A stretch of DNA of 64,000 nt from Paraburkholderia megapolitana (GCF_007556815.1 NZ_CP041743.1:2825001-2889000); one strand, 5' to 3'. Positions 42,911-52,105 are shown, counted from the stretch's first letter. The notes: generated by a model from the letters alone, not told the origin. Numbers and translations: made by a program.

Positions 42911-45199
42911 TCACACGGGATACCCGTGCGTCTGCGCCGTGTCGATCAACGCGTCTCGCACTCGCCCGATCACGTCCGGCCAGTCGCCCGGTCGCGTCTG
43001 CCGGAACAATCGCGCGGTGGGATACCACGGGCTGTCTTCACGTTCGAGCAACCAGCGCCAGTCCGGCGCACGCGGCAGCAGCACCCACACTGGCCGGCCG
43101 GTCGCGCCGGCTAGATGCACCACTGACGTGTCCACCGAAATCACCAGATCGAGCGTCTCGACGAGCGCGGCGGTGTCCGCGAAATCGGCGAGCACATCGC
43201 CGAAGCTCACCACCCCGCTCGCAGCTAGCGCCTCCCGATCGCGCTCCCGCACCTGCGGCTGCAGACACACAAACGTCGCATCAAGCGCGAGCAACGGCGC
43301 CAGCGCGGCAAACGGCAGCGAGCGGTTCTCGTCGTTGTTGTGCCGCGGATTGCCCGACCATGCGAGCCCGACTTTCAGCCGTCGCGGCTTTGCAATAGCT
43401 TCTACACGCTGCACCCATATTTCGCGCCGCTCTGCATCCGCAAGTAGATACGGCGTTTCCGCCGGCACCGTGTCGAGCGTCGTACGAAAGGCAAGCGGCA
43501 GGCTCATCAACGGACATTGCAGATCGAAAGCTGGCGTCGAATCCGCTTCGCTGACGATCCGGCTCACGCCATGCAACGAACCGAGCAGTGGCGCAAGCCC
43601 CGCGGGTACTTCGAGAATCACTGTCGCACCTTGCGCTTGCACCAGGCTCGCGTAGCGGCAAAACTGCAGCGTGTCGCCGTAACCCTGCTCTGCGTGGAGC
43701 AGCACGGTCTTGCCGGCTACGGGCTCTGCGCCGAGCCACAACGGGCGATCGGCGTGACGGCGATTCAGCAGTACATCGGTGGCGTTCCAGCGCGCTTCGT
43801 GCTGCTTCCAGCCCTTTTCGAAGTCGCCCATCAACAGCCGGCAGTACGCTTCCGAGCGACGTGCCGCGCCATGATGTGGATCGCGCTCGCAAGCACGCTC
43901 GTAGTCACGCAACGCAGTCTCATGCTCGCCCAGTTGCTGCAACGCCACCGCGCGCGTGTAGAGGCCCTGCGCGGTTTCTGCCGGAGCGCGTGCAGCTTCG
44001 GCGTGGCTCGTTAGCGCCTCGTCGTAACGTCCGAGTTGCTGGAGCGTAACCGCGCGGTTGTACAGCAACTCCGGATTCACACTCGCAACTGAAAGCGCTC
44101 GCTCGTAGTGTTCGAGCGCATCTTCGAAGCGGCCGAGCGAACGCAATGCGGCCGCGCAGTTACGCGACGCATCGACGTGCTCGGGGGTGTGCGCGAGCGC
44201 TTCACTGTAGGCTTGCGCCGCTTCCGCGTGGCGATCCAGTCCGAGCAATGCATTGCCTCGCGCGACCCACGCGGCTGTGCTATTGCGATCGAGTGCGAGC
44301 AACCGGTCGGCGCGTTGCAGCAGTTCTTCGCGCAGATGAAGTTGATCGAGTGCTACGCAGCTTGCGTAGAGCAGTTTTTTGTCGTGAGGCGCGAGTTTGA
44401 GACCTTCGTCGAGCACGGCGAGCGCTTCGGTGGCGCGGCCCATTTCAGTCAAAACGACGCCTGAATCGTGCAGCAACGCCGGCGTCTTTCCGCATACGAC
44501 CGTAGCCAGCTGATAGTGATGCAGCGCCTCGTCACGCCGCTCCAGCGCGCGCAGCGTATGACCGCGCTCGATGTGGGTAGCCGGATCGCCGGAGTCGATC
44601 TTCAGTGCGCGATCGAGGCTGATCAATGCATCGGCGGGACGGCCCAGCGAGCGCAGTGCAGCGCCGCGGCGGCTCCACGCCGTCGGTTGACCAGGCGCAC
44701 GTTGTAACGCGGCGTCGTATGCGGCGATTGCCTCGTCGAACCGTTCAAGCCCAAGCAGCGCGTCGCCGCGCGCGGCGTTGACCGCGGGATGCACGGCGTC
44801 GAGCTTTAGCGCTGCGTCGGTCACTGCAAGCGCGTCATGATGCCGGCCCACGCCAACGAGTGCCGCCGCGTGGTTCGCGAAATTCCACGGCTGACGTAGC
44901 CCGAGATGCATCGAGCGCGCGATCAGCGGTTCCGCGCGCACTGCATCGCCCTGGCGCAGGCAAACGAGCCCACACAGGTGCAGCGCTTCAATGTTGTCAG
45001 GCGCCATCGTGAGCACGCCTTCGTAGAGACGCCGTGCGCTCACGAGGTCGTTCTGTTCGAGCCGTGTGCGGGCATTGCGCAGCGCATCGTCGACGGCCGC
45101 TCGCATCGCGCCGCCGCTCGGGCCAGGTGCGAAGGGGAACGCGGTCGGTTGCGATTGGGATTGCGCGTTGGCCTGGGTGCGTACCAGCGGATCGCTCAT
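42911..45199 (-). CDS. TPR protein with GT9-like glycosyltransferase domain (TPR3)
   Basis: A 762-residue protein. About twelve tetratricopeptide repeats fill residues 40-480 (AREALLGLERFDEAIAAYDAAL-type units), then a roughly 270-residue domain (GKTVLLHAEQGYGDTLQFCRY, VGLAWSGNPRHNNDENRSL, FADTAALVETLDLVISVDTS, VVHLAGATGRPVWVLLP, WRWLLEREDSPWYPTARLFRQ) of the heptosyltransferase-like GT9/GT41-related type. The ATG at 45199 overlaps the preceding stop (ATGA), giving 762 residues rather than 798. Similar TPR-GT proteins are thought to glycosylate proteins; next to tpsA the adhesin is a natural candidate, by inference. Confidence 0.85.
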   Translation of the reverse strand: MSDPLVRTQANAQSQSQPTAFPFAPGPSGGAMRAAVDDALRNARTRLEQNDLVSARRLYEGVLTMAPDNIEALHLCGLVCLRQGDAVRAEPLIARSMHLGLRQPWNFANHAAALVGVGRHHDALAVTDAALKLDAVHPAVNAARGDALLGLERFDEAIAAYDAALQRAPGQPTAWSRRGAALRSLGRPADALISLDRALKIDSGDPATHIERGHTLRALERRDEALHHYQLATVVCGKTPALLHDSGVVLTEMGRATEALAVLDEGLKLAPHDKKLLYASCVALDQLHLREELLQRADRLLALDRNSTAAWVARGNALLGLDRHAEAAQAYSEALAHTPEHVDASRNCAAALRSLGRFEDALEHYERALSVASVNPELLYNRAVTLQQLGRYDEALTSHAEAARAPAETAQGLYTRAVALQQLGEHETALRDYERACERDPHHGAARRSEAYCRLLMGDFEKGWKQHEARWNATDVLLNRRHADRPLWLGAEPVAGKTVLLHAEQGYGDTLQFCRYASLVQAQGATVILEVPAGLAPLLGSLHGVSRIVSEADSTPAFDLQCPLMSLPLAFRTTLDTVPAETPYLLADAERREIWVQRVEAIAKPRRLKVGLAWSGNPRHNNDENRSLPFAALAPLLALDATFVCLQPQVRERDREALAASGVVSFGDVLADFADTAALVETLDLVISVDTSVVHLAGATGRPVWVLLPRAPDWRWLLEREDSPWYPTARLFRQTRPGDWPDVIGRVRDALIDTAQTHGYPV

Positions 45200-47448
45200 T
45201 GCGCTTCTCCGTTTACGAGCACCGGCATCTCCGCCTTCAGCAGCTCGATGACCGGCGCCCACTTGCCAGCCTCGTTCTGCCGAAACAGCCGAGCGTTCGG
45301 ATACCACGGGCTATCGTCACGCTCGAGCAACCAGCGAAAATCGGGTGTATGCGGCAACAACACAGCAAGCGGCCGACCCAACGCGCCGGCCAAGTGGGCA
45401 ACCGACGTATCGACGCTCACCACGTAATCCATCAGTTCGATAAGCGCGGCTGTGTCGGCGAAGTCGCCAATCTGTGCGCTGATGTCGCGAATCGAACTTG
45501 CCGCAAGCGCAGACTGATCCTCGTCGCGCACCACTTTCTGCAGACTCACCCATTCGAACGCGTCGTCGAGCAGCGGCAACAGTTCGGTCAACGCCATCGA
45601 CCGGTTGCGGTCGTTCAGATGCAGCGCGTTGCCCGACCACACGAGCCCGATACGCGGCCGTTGCGAAGCTCCGAGCCGTTCACGCCAATGTTCGACAGTC
45701 GCAGCGTTTGCCCGCACATAGGGCACATTCGAGGGAATCGTCGCGAAGCCGGTGCGGAACTCAAGCGGGAGACTCAGCAGCGGGCAATGCAGATCGAACG
45801 GTGGCAGCGGACCGCCACGCACGACGAGCGCGTCGACGCCGTCGAGCGTCGCAAGCAACCCCATCAGCTCGATCGGCACTTCGAGTATCACTTTCGCACC
45901 GAGTGCCTTCGCAAGCGGCGCATAGCGACAAAACTGCAGCGTGTCGCCAAGCCCCTGCTCCGCATACAAGAGAAGCGTCTTGCCTTCCAGCGACATGCCG
46001 TGCGTCCATCGCGGCTGTGCGAACTCGCGACGACTCGGGTCCAGTTGCTTGTCGCGCCAGCGCCATTCGTACTCGCTCCAGCCCGACTCGAAGTCACCGA
46101 GCGACAGGCACAGGAATGAACGCATGCAGTGCGCTTCTGCGTAATCGGGATCGATCTCGATGGCCTGCGCATACGCGTCGTTCGCTTCCTCGTGACGTCG
46201 CAGCGCGCGCAGCGAGTTGCCGCGATGAAAATGCGCAAGCTTGTCGCGGGGTGTGGTGGCGATCACCTTCGCGAAATCCTCAAGCGATTCGTCGTAGCGA
46301 TGTATTTCCAGAAACAGCCGGCCGCGCGTGAACCATGCGGGAAGAAAGTCAGGATCGAGCGCGATGGCACGCTCGCAGGCCTGCTGCGAATCGTTGTAGC
46401 GGGCGATGTGCATCAACGCGTTGGCGTAATTGCACAACACGCCCGTGCTGTCCGGCTCCACCTCGATCGAGCTTGCGTAGTTCGCCGCAGCATCGCCGTT
46501 GCGGCCGAGATTGCGCAACGCGTTCCCGCGGTTCGCCAACGCCTTCGCATGCTGCGGCTCAATCGCAAGCACCCGATCGCAACGCCCAATCGCTTCCTCG
46601 TGCCGCTCAAGCTGTTCAAGCGCGATCGAACTGTTATAGATCGCATCGATGAATCCAGGACTCGCAGCAATCGCCATGTTGAAATCGGCAAGCGCAGGTT
46701 CCGGCTCGCCAAGATCGAGAAACGTCACACCACGCAGAAACATCACTTCGACGCTGCCGGGCACAGCGGTCAGCGCATGGCTGTAGCTGTCCGCGGCTTC
46801 GCGATAGCGTTCGAGTGCGCGCAATACCAACCCACGCTCCCTGGAGCCTTCGAACGTACGCCCAGTCAGTGCAAGCAAGCGGTTGCAACAAGCCAGCGCT
46901 TCATCGAAGCGTGAAAGTACACGCAAGGTCTCACTGCGTTTCAGAAGCGCCTCGACGGCACCCGGATTGATCTCAAGCACCCGGTCATACGAAGCCAGCG
47001 CATCATCGTGACGGCCGAATTGCCCGAGCAAACCGCCACGCTGAAAAAGCGCACGTAGATGCGTCGGATTAATCGCGAGCGCTTCATCAAGGCGCCCGAG
47101 CGCTTCATCGAGACGCCCAAGACTTGCGAGTACCGCCGCATGATTCGCAAGCGGAAGCGCAGCAGGATGACGCTCGATCGAGCGACGCATCAACGCTTCC
47201 GCGTCCTCAAACCGCCCCTGCTGAAAACGTATCGCCCCGAGCAGATGCAACGCGTCGGCATGCTCCGGATCTAGCGCCAGCAGTTCGCCATACGCCTGTT
47301 CCGCTTTCCCAAGCGCACCTTCCTGATGCGCATTGCGCGCCCTCAACAACAACCGATCGAGCTGCGCGGGATCGGGCTTCGGGACACCAGGCGGCCGCGT
47401 TGCAACCGGCTGTTTCGCGAGCGTCGCCTCTTCCCCGTTAAAAGTCAT
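45196..47448 (-). CDS. TPR protein with GT9-like glycosyltransferase domain (TPR2)
   Basis: A 750-residue paralogue of TPR3 and TPR1, with TPR units from about residue 25 to 490 and the same C-terminal domain (GKTLLLYAEQGLGDTLQFCRY, IGLVWSGNALHLNDRNRSM, FADTAALIELMDYVVSVDTS, VAHLAGALGRPLAVLLPHTP, WLLERDDSPWYPNARLF). All key C-terminal motifs are kept, so all three paralogues may be active. It lies 54 bases after TPR1 and overlaps TPR3, so the three form one operon. Tandem triplication suggests distinct acceptors or a heteromeric enzyme. Confidence 0.85.
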   Translation of the reverse strand: MTFNGEEATLAKQPVATRPPGVPKPDPAQLDRLLLRARNAHQEGALGKAEQAYGELLALDPEHADALHLLGAIRFQQGRFEDAEALMRRSIERHPAALPLANHAAVLASLGRLDEALGRLDEALAINPTHLRALFQRGGLLGQFGRHDDALASYDRVLEINPGAVEALLKRSETLRVLSRFDEALACCNRLLALTGRTFEGSRERGLVLRALERYREAADSYSHALTAVPGSVEVMFLRGVTFLDLGEPEPALADFNMAIAASPGFIDAIYNSSIALEQLERHEEAIGRCDRVLAIEPQHAKALANRGNALRNLGRNGDAAANYASSIEVEPDSTGVLCNYANALMHIARYNDSQQACERAIALDPDFLPAWFTRGRLFLEIHRYDESLEDFAKVIATTPRDKLAHFHRGNSLRALRRHEEANDAYAQAIEIDPDYAEAHCMRSFLCLSLGDFESGWSEYEWRWRDKQLDPSRREFAQPRWTHGMSLEGKTLLLYAEQGLGDTLQFCRYAPLAKALGAKVILEVPIELMGLLATLDGVDALVVRGGPLPPFDLHCPLLSLPLEFRTGFATIPSNVPYVRANAATVEHWRERLGASQRPRIGLVWSGNALHLNDRNRSMALTELLPLLDDAFEWVSLQKVVRDEDQSALAASSIRDISAQIGDFADTAALIELMDYVVSVDTSVAHLAGALGRPLAVLLPHTPDFRWLLERDDSPWYPNARLFRQNEAGKWAPVIELLKAEMPVLVNGEAQ

Positions 47449-47502
47449 TCTGTAGCCCTCTGTTGTTCGACGACGATATCCAGTCTGGCGGCCTCTAAAG
47501 AC

Positions 47503-49725
47503 CTAACGGCCGAGCAGGCCAAGATCCGCCCGTACCGCTTCGACGACGCTAGTCCAATCTCCCTGCACAGACTGGCGGAACAGCCGCGCGCCGGGATACC
47601 ACGGGCTGTCGTCACGTTCGAGCAGCCAGCGCCATTCGGGCGGATTCGGCAGCAGGACCCACACGGGGCGGCCCAGGGCACCGGCCAGATGCGCGACCGC
47701 GGTATCGACTGCAATCACCAGATCGAGCGACTGCATCAGCGCGGCGGTGTCCGCGAAGTCACCGAGTTCATCGTCGAAACGCTGGATGCGCGCATCGCCA
47801 AGGAACGCTTCGTCCTGCTCCCGCACCACCTTCTGCAAACTGATCCACTCGATACCGAGTTCAAGCAGCGGTGCGAGCAATGTGGGATCGATCGACCGGT
47901 TGTGATCGTTGCGATGTTCGGGATTGCCGGACCACGCAATCCCGACACGTGGGCGCCGTTTGTCGCCGAGCCGCTCGGCCCATTCCCGGACACGCTGCGG
48001 ATCTGCGTGGAGATAGGGGGTCTGCTGCGGAATGCTTGCCATGTCCGTATGCAACGCAAACGGCAGGCTGAGCAGCGGGCATTGATAGTCGAACGCAGGT
48101 AACGGTTCGCCTCTCGCGAGTACCTGCGTCGGCCCCTGCAGCGACGCCATCAACGTACGCAGCGACGGCGGCACTTCGAGCACCACCTGTGCGCCCAGCG
48201 CGGCAAGCTGCGGCGCGTAGCGACAGAACTGCAACGTGTCGCCGAAGCCCTGCTCCGCATGAATCAGGATCGTTTTGCCATCGAGCGACTCGCTACCGCG
48301 CCACAACGGTTGCACAAACGGGCGGTAGTACCGTGCCAGCGATGGGTCGCGCAAACGCCATTCGTATTCCGCCCATCCCTTCGCGAAATCGCCCTGCAGC
48401 AGGTACAGGGACCCGCGTGCGAAATGAACATCCGCGTAATCGGCATCGAGTTCGGTCGCGCGATCGTAGGCGGCAAGCGCCGCGTCCGTGCGACCCAGTT
48501 CGTAGTACACGTTGCCGCGGTTGAACCAGTTCGTCGCATGTTCGGGTCTGATTTCCATCGCGCGGTCCAGTGACGTCATCGCTTCGTCGTAGCGATGCAG
48601 GTCCTGCAATACGCTGCTGCGGTTGGTCCACGCTTCCGCAAAGCGGGGATTGTGCGCAAGCGCTGCGTCGTAGCTGGCGAGCGCTTCTTCATAGCGTCTC
48701 AGATAGCGCAGTGCGGTGCCTTGATTGCAGAGGAATTCGGATGCATCGGGTTTGATTGCAAGCGCAAGCTCATAGCTCGCCAACGCCGCTTCATAACGCT
48801 TCAACTGCAGCAACGCGTTACCCCGGCAAGCAAGCGCCGGCGCATGCTGCGGTTCCAGCGCAAGCACCCGCTCGCAGCGCCCAATCGCTTCTTCCACGCG
48901 ACCCAGCCGCTCAAGCGCGACCGCGCTGTTATAGATCGCTTCAACCATGTCGGGCTGAATCGCGATCGTCTCGTTGAATGCAGTGAGCGCTTCGCCAAGT
49001 CGCCCAAGATCGACCAGTGTTTGACCGCGCGCCGACAGCATCGCTGCGATGCCGGGTTTGATCTCGATGGCCCGTTCGAAACATTGCAGCGCTTCGAGCG
49101 GCCGCTGCAGATCGCGCAGAACCAGCCCACGGTTGAACCACGATTCGAACGAGCGCGGATCGACCATCAGTGCGCGCTCGTAGGTATCGACCGCGTCCTG
49201 AAGCCGGCCGAGCGCACGTAACGCGCTACCGCGATTGCAGAGCGCATCGAGAACCAGCGGCGACACGGCGAGTGCCCGGTCGAACACTTCAAGCGCCGGC
49301 CCATAGCGACGCAGACCCAGCAACGCATTGCCCTGCCGAACCAGCGTCTGCACGTCGCGCGAATCGATGCGCAACGCGGCGTTGAACTGCATCAGCGCCT
49401 CATCGGTGCGGCCGCTGTCGGCAAGTATCGCGCCGAGATCCGAATGCGCGCGCGGATGGGGTTCGACTGAAATCGACCTGCGCAGAAACGATTCCGCTTC
49501 AGTCGCCGCGCCGCGCTGATACTGCAGCACACCGTAAAGATGCAAGGCCTGCGCGTGCTCCGGCTCATCGGCCAGCACCGCCTCGTATTCGCGCGCGGCA
49601 TCGTCGAAACGCCCTGCTCCATGCCAGTCCCTTGCACGCGAGAGCTTCGCCGCCGACCGCTGCCTGACCGCCGCAGCGGTAACGGTTGCGCCTGCGCTGG
49701 CGTCCTGCGGGTACTCGACCTCCAT
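47503..49725 (-). CDS. TPR protein with GT9-like glycosyltransferase domain (TPR1)
   Basis: A 740-residue protein, first of the three-gene set. GAGGGAGCGAAC just before the ATG at 49725 fixes the start. TPR repeats run from about residue 30 to 480, followed by GKTILIHAEQGFGDTLQFCRY, VGIAWSGNPEHRNDHNRSI, FADTAALMQSLDLVIAVDTA, VAHLAGALGRPVWVLLP and WRWLLERDDSPWYPGARLFRQ. No signal peptide, so cytosolic. A composite Pho-like promoter lies 83-132 bases upstream. Confidence 0.85.
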   Translation of the reverse strand: MEVEYPQDASAGATVTAAAVRQRSAAKLSRARDWHGAGRFDDAAREYEAVLADEPEHAQALHLYGVLQYQRGAATEAESFLRRSISVEPHPRAHSDLGAILADSGRTDEALMQFNAALRIDSRDVQTLVRQGNALLGLRRYGPALEVFDRALAVSPLVLDALCNRGSALRALGRLQDAVDTYERALMVDPRSFESWFNRGLVLRDLQRPLEALQCFERAIEIKPGIAAMLSARGQTLVDLGRLGEALTAFNETIAIQPDMVEAIYNSAVALERLGRVEEAIGRCERVLALEPQHAPALACRGNALLQLKRYEAALASYELALAIKPDASEFLCNQGTALRYLRRYEEALASYDAALAHNPRFAEAWTNRSSVLQDLHRYDEAMTSLDRAMEIRPEHATNWFNRGNVYYELGRTDAALAAYDRATELDADYADVHFARGSLYLLQGDFAKGWAEYEWRLRDPSLARYYRPFVQPLWRGSESLDGKTILIHAEQGFGDTLQFCRYAPQLAALGAQVVLEVPPSLRTLMASLQGPTQVLARGEPLPAFDYQCPLLSLPFALHTDMASIPQQTPYLHADPQRVREWAERLGDKRRPRVGIAWSGNPEHRNDHNRSIDPTLLAPLLELGIEWISLQKVVREQDEAFLGDARIQRFDDELGDFADTAALMQSLDLVIAVDTAVAHLAGALGRPVWVLLPNPPEWRWLLERDDSPWYPGARLFRQSVQGDWTSVVEAVRADLGLLGR

Positions 49726-49807
49726 GTTCGCTCCCTCGTCGTATTGCGGCACCGGGCACCATCGGATCGCCTGAACCGATGTCGTGCAACGGTCTGCTCC
49801 CGGGGTC

Positions 49808-49857
49808 AGAGTAGCGAACGAGCGATAACAGGCGTGTGACGGAAGTTACGGACCATT
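49808..49857 (-). promoter_or_regulatory. composite promoter of the TPR operon
   Basis: Minus strand: AATGGTCCGTAACTTC (49857-49842), then CGTCAC and TGTTAT 11 bases apart (a good Pho box), then a -10-like TACTCT at 49813-49808. It is the clearest of the composite promoters. Confidence 0.65.
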
Positions 49858-49956
49858 TATTTTGAATATGCAGTCCGCATGGAGATTGCGCTGTGCCTAC
49901 GTCGCGATTGCGTCGATTCGCGCGCCGCGGCGTGTGCCAAACAGACGCACCGGCGC

Positions 49957-50619
49957 TTACTGCCCGATCGGAATCGTGCGGACGAATTCGGCGGGTGGGG
50001 TGCCCATCGTGACGGCAAAGCGGACGCCGCGCGGCAGCGGCATCCCGAGCGAAGTGATACTGCTTACCCCGTGCTGTGCGAGAAAACCGGCATAAGTGGC
50101 TTCGACTTCGGACTGGTTGGATGTCCAGCCACCGGGCGAAATCCACACTGCCAGTTGCATCGAGCGCGCGCTATTGCTCACCACCACGCTCGCGAACTTG
50201 TCCATGTGATGCAAAGCATCCTCAAGTTCGGCAAGCGAGCCGAGCGGCTGCGAAGCGCTGCGCACAAGCTGGCGCCCTTTGAGCTGATAGCGCACGACCT
50301 GCACCTCCGTCGGCCCGCCGCCCACGCCCAGGTGCCTGACCAGCACCAGTTCGTTGGGCCGCATACGCAGCGGCGGCCCGAAAACCTCGTCGGCTGTCAC
50401 CAGATTCAGCAGGTCGTACTGCAGTTGCGAGAAACACCGACCGATCAACCGCGTCTGACCGAGCGCTGTCACGATGTCGTCACGACCGCGAATGGTCGCA
50501 TCGAGCCCACGCCAGGACAGCAACGCGATCACGGCAAGCAGCGCGATCGCGACCAGCATCTCGATCAGCGTAAAGCCGCGCGTGCGCTCCGGCCGGCGCG
50601 GTTCAGTGCCGTGTTTCAT
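49957..50619 (-). CDS. gspJ: T2SS minor pseudopilin GspJ
   Basis: A 220-residue pseudopilin. The leader ends PERTRG, with cleavage before FTLIEMLVAIALLAVIALLSW and Glu at +5. The typical GspJ body follows (TRLIGRCFSQLQYDLLNLV, RPNELVLVRHLG, VQVVRYQLKGRQLVRSASQPL, VWISPGGW). The ATG at 50619 overlaps the end of gspI by 17 bases; an upstream TTG is less likely. It forms the tip complex with GspI, GspK and GspH. Confidence 0.92.
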   Translation of the reverse strand: MKHGTEPRRPERTRGFTLIEMLVAIALLAVIALLSWRGLDATIRGRDDIVTALGQTRLIGRCFSQLQYDLLNLVTADEVFGPPLRMRPNELVLVRHLGVGGGPTEVQVVRYQLKGRQLVRSASQPLGSLAELEDALHHMDKFASVVVSNSARSMQLAVWISPGGWTSNQSEVEATYAGFLAQHGVSSITSLGMPLPRGVRFAVTMGTPPAEFVRTIPIGQ

Positions 50620-51037
50620 CCTGCACCACCGTGACAACTTCGGCGAGCACTATGCTGCTCGACGCCGACGGATAAACACTCACCGCCACCTGACGCACGA
50701 GCGGACTGCCAAGCGCCGTGACGATCTGCCGGCAAACAAAACGGTATTGCCCCTGTGGGCAAGCAAACATGCTGCGCCCGACCGGCGGCCAGCCGGAAGA
50801 AATGCGCACATCGCTGAGCGCATTGTCGGCGCTCCAGAGCGCGAGTAACCGCGCACGCGCACTTTCGGTATCCGAGGCGAGTGAGCCGATCGCGCGCAGC
50901 ACCGCGCCCAGCGCAATGGCAACGATCGCGAGCGCGATCAGGACTTCGATCAGGGTGAAACCGCGTGACGCACGACGTGTAAGCCGCCGTCCGAAACCGG
51001 TCTGCAGGGTCGGGGCACCCCGCTGTTGAACGTGCAT
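50603..51037 (-). CDS. gspI: T2SS minor pseudopilin GspI
   Basis: A 144-residue pseudopilin. The leader ends RRASRG, with cleavage before FTLIEVLIALAIVAIALGAV and Glu at +5. The short globular part (LLALWSADNALSDVRIS, GWPPVGRSMFACPQGQYRFVCRQIV, RQVAVSVYP) is typical of GspI. The start could be the ATG at 51037 or the GTG at 51046. It begins within 15 bases of the Phd-like gene stop and is translated with it. Confidence 0.92.
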   Translation of the reverse strand: MHVQQRGAPTLQTGFGRRLTRRASRGFTLIEVLIALAIVAIALGAVLRAIGSLASDTESARARLLALWSADNALSDVRISSGWPPVGRSMFACPQGQYRFVCRQIVTALGSPLVRQVAVSVYPSASSSIVLAEVVTVVQDETRH

Positions 51038-51049
51038 TGTGCGCACCGC

Positions 51050-51286
51050 TCAATGGGGCAGCGCGCGTTTCACGACCCGTCGGCCATCCTGCAGATCGAT
51101 GCCATGCATCTCCAGTTGCCGGACATACATGTTCCATACGTCGAACGACACGAGCACGGCAACCGGTTCGCCCTGCGTGCAAATGGCTACCACGGTCTGT
51201 GCAGCCTGCCCCAGAACGCCTTCTGGATCGCGCTCCAGTTCTTCGACCGTTACCGTCACGGTCGGCTCAGTTGACTGAATGTTCAT
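51050..51286 (-). CDS. small Phd/YefM-like protein
   Basis: A 78-residue protein with the Phd/YefM antitoxin pattern (VTVEELERDPEGVLGQAAQT, VVAICTQGEPVAVLVSFDVWNMYV). No toxin gene adjoins it; instead gspI and gspJ follow directly, so it is the first gene of a T2SS operon. Phd-family proteins are palindrome-binding autoregulators, and a conserved palindrome-like block lies 70 bases upstream. It may be a stand-alone repressor. A second Phd-like domain ends the transposase-derived protein at 17236. Function beyond the fold is inferred. Confidence 0.75.
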   Translation of the reverse strand: MNIQSTEPTVTVTVEELERDPEGVLGQAAQTVVAICTQGEPVAVLVSFDVWNMYVRQLEMHGIDLQDGRRVVKRALPH

Positions 51287-51322
51287 CTGGTCTTCCGCAC
51301 AGAAACCGGTGGATGTCGGGCG

Positions 51323-51371
51323 AGACTACCCGGCGCCTGTTGCAGCCACATGTCGGATGGTACGGAACATT
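51323..51371 (-). promoter_or_regulatory. composite promoter of the Phd-like/gspI/gspJ operon
   Basis: Minus strand: AATGTTCCGTACCATC (51371-51356), then CGACAT and TGCAAC 11 bases apart, then a -10-like TAGTCT at 51328-51323, 37 bases before the ATG. Confidence 0.6.
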
Positions 51372-51466
51372 TGTCCGGTGGCAGCGCCGGCGAGTCGTGG
51401 CATCGCCCGGCTGCGGCAATCGTTCAGGAAGCCATACGTATCGCCACCGGTAATCCGCGCTCGCGC

Positions 51467-52105
51467 TTACGCGGTGGCATCGCCCGTCGGTGTGCCCACC
51501 GGTGCCTGTGCTGTCGCGCCTGCAATCAGTTGCCGCGCAATATCCCAAGCCAGCATCGCCGAGTCCGGCCGCCCCGAAATCTGCGCCGTCACAGTCGCGC
51601 CGTCGATCAAGATCAGAAACTGCTCGGCAAGCCGGGCCGCCACGTCGTGGGCAAACATCTCGCCGAGCAGTGTGCCGAGCAGCGCCGTAACCTGCCGCTT
51701 CTGCGAGGCGGACGCGCAGTGGATAGCATCGGTCCGATCGGGAAACTCGGATGCAGCGTTGATGAACATGCAGCCGCAGAAGGTCTGCTCGCTGAACCAC
51801 GCCTCATGCCACAGAAAAATCGCCTTCAGACGTTCGAGCGGCACGACATAGCGATCGACGAATTCGCGCAGCGATACGGCTGCGCTTTCCTCGCGCTGCC
51901 GCAGCACTTCGAGTACAAGTTCGGATTTCGACGGGAAGTGGTTATAGAGCGTCATCTTCGCGACGCCCGACTCCGCGATGATCCGGTCGATACCAACCGC
52001 GCGATAGCCGTTCTGCGAAAACAGCGATGTGGCTGTATCGATGAGTACTTGCCGTTTGTGCCGCTTGTGCCGTTTATCGGCTTCGGTTTTCTGCGTAATT
52101 GGCAT
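51467..52105 (-). CDS. TetR/AcrR-family regulator
   Basis: A 212-residue repressor with an N-terminal helix-turn-helix at about residues 18-64 (VLIDTATSLFSQNGYRAVGIDRIIAESGVAKMTLYNHFPSKSELVLEVL) and a ligand-binding C-terminal domain. The C-terminal half (WHEAWFSEQTFCGCMFINAASEF) holds a Cys pair seen in a subgroup of TetR proteins. The N-terminus is rich in His/Arg/Lys repeats (KRHKRHKRQ). It stands alone between the gspI operon and an empty region; targets unknown. Confidence 0.88.
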   Translation of the reverse strand: MPITQKTEADKRHKRHKRQVLIDTATSLFSQNGYRAVGIDRIIAESGVAKMTLYNHFPSKSELVLEVLRQREESAAVSLREFVDRYVVPLERLKAIFLWHEAWFSEQTFCGCMFINAASEFPDRTDAIHCASASQKRQVTALLGTLLGEMFAHDVAARLAEQFLILIDGATVTAQISGRPDSAMLAWDIARQLIAGATAQAPVGTPTGDATA

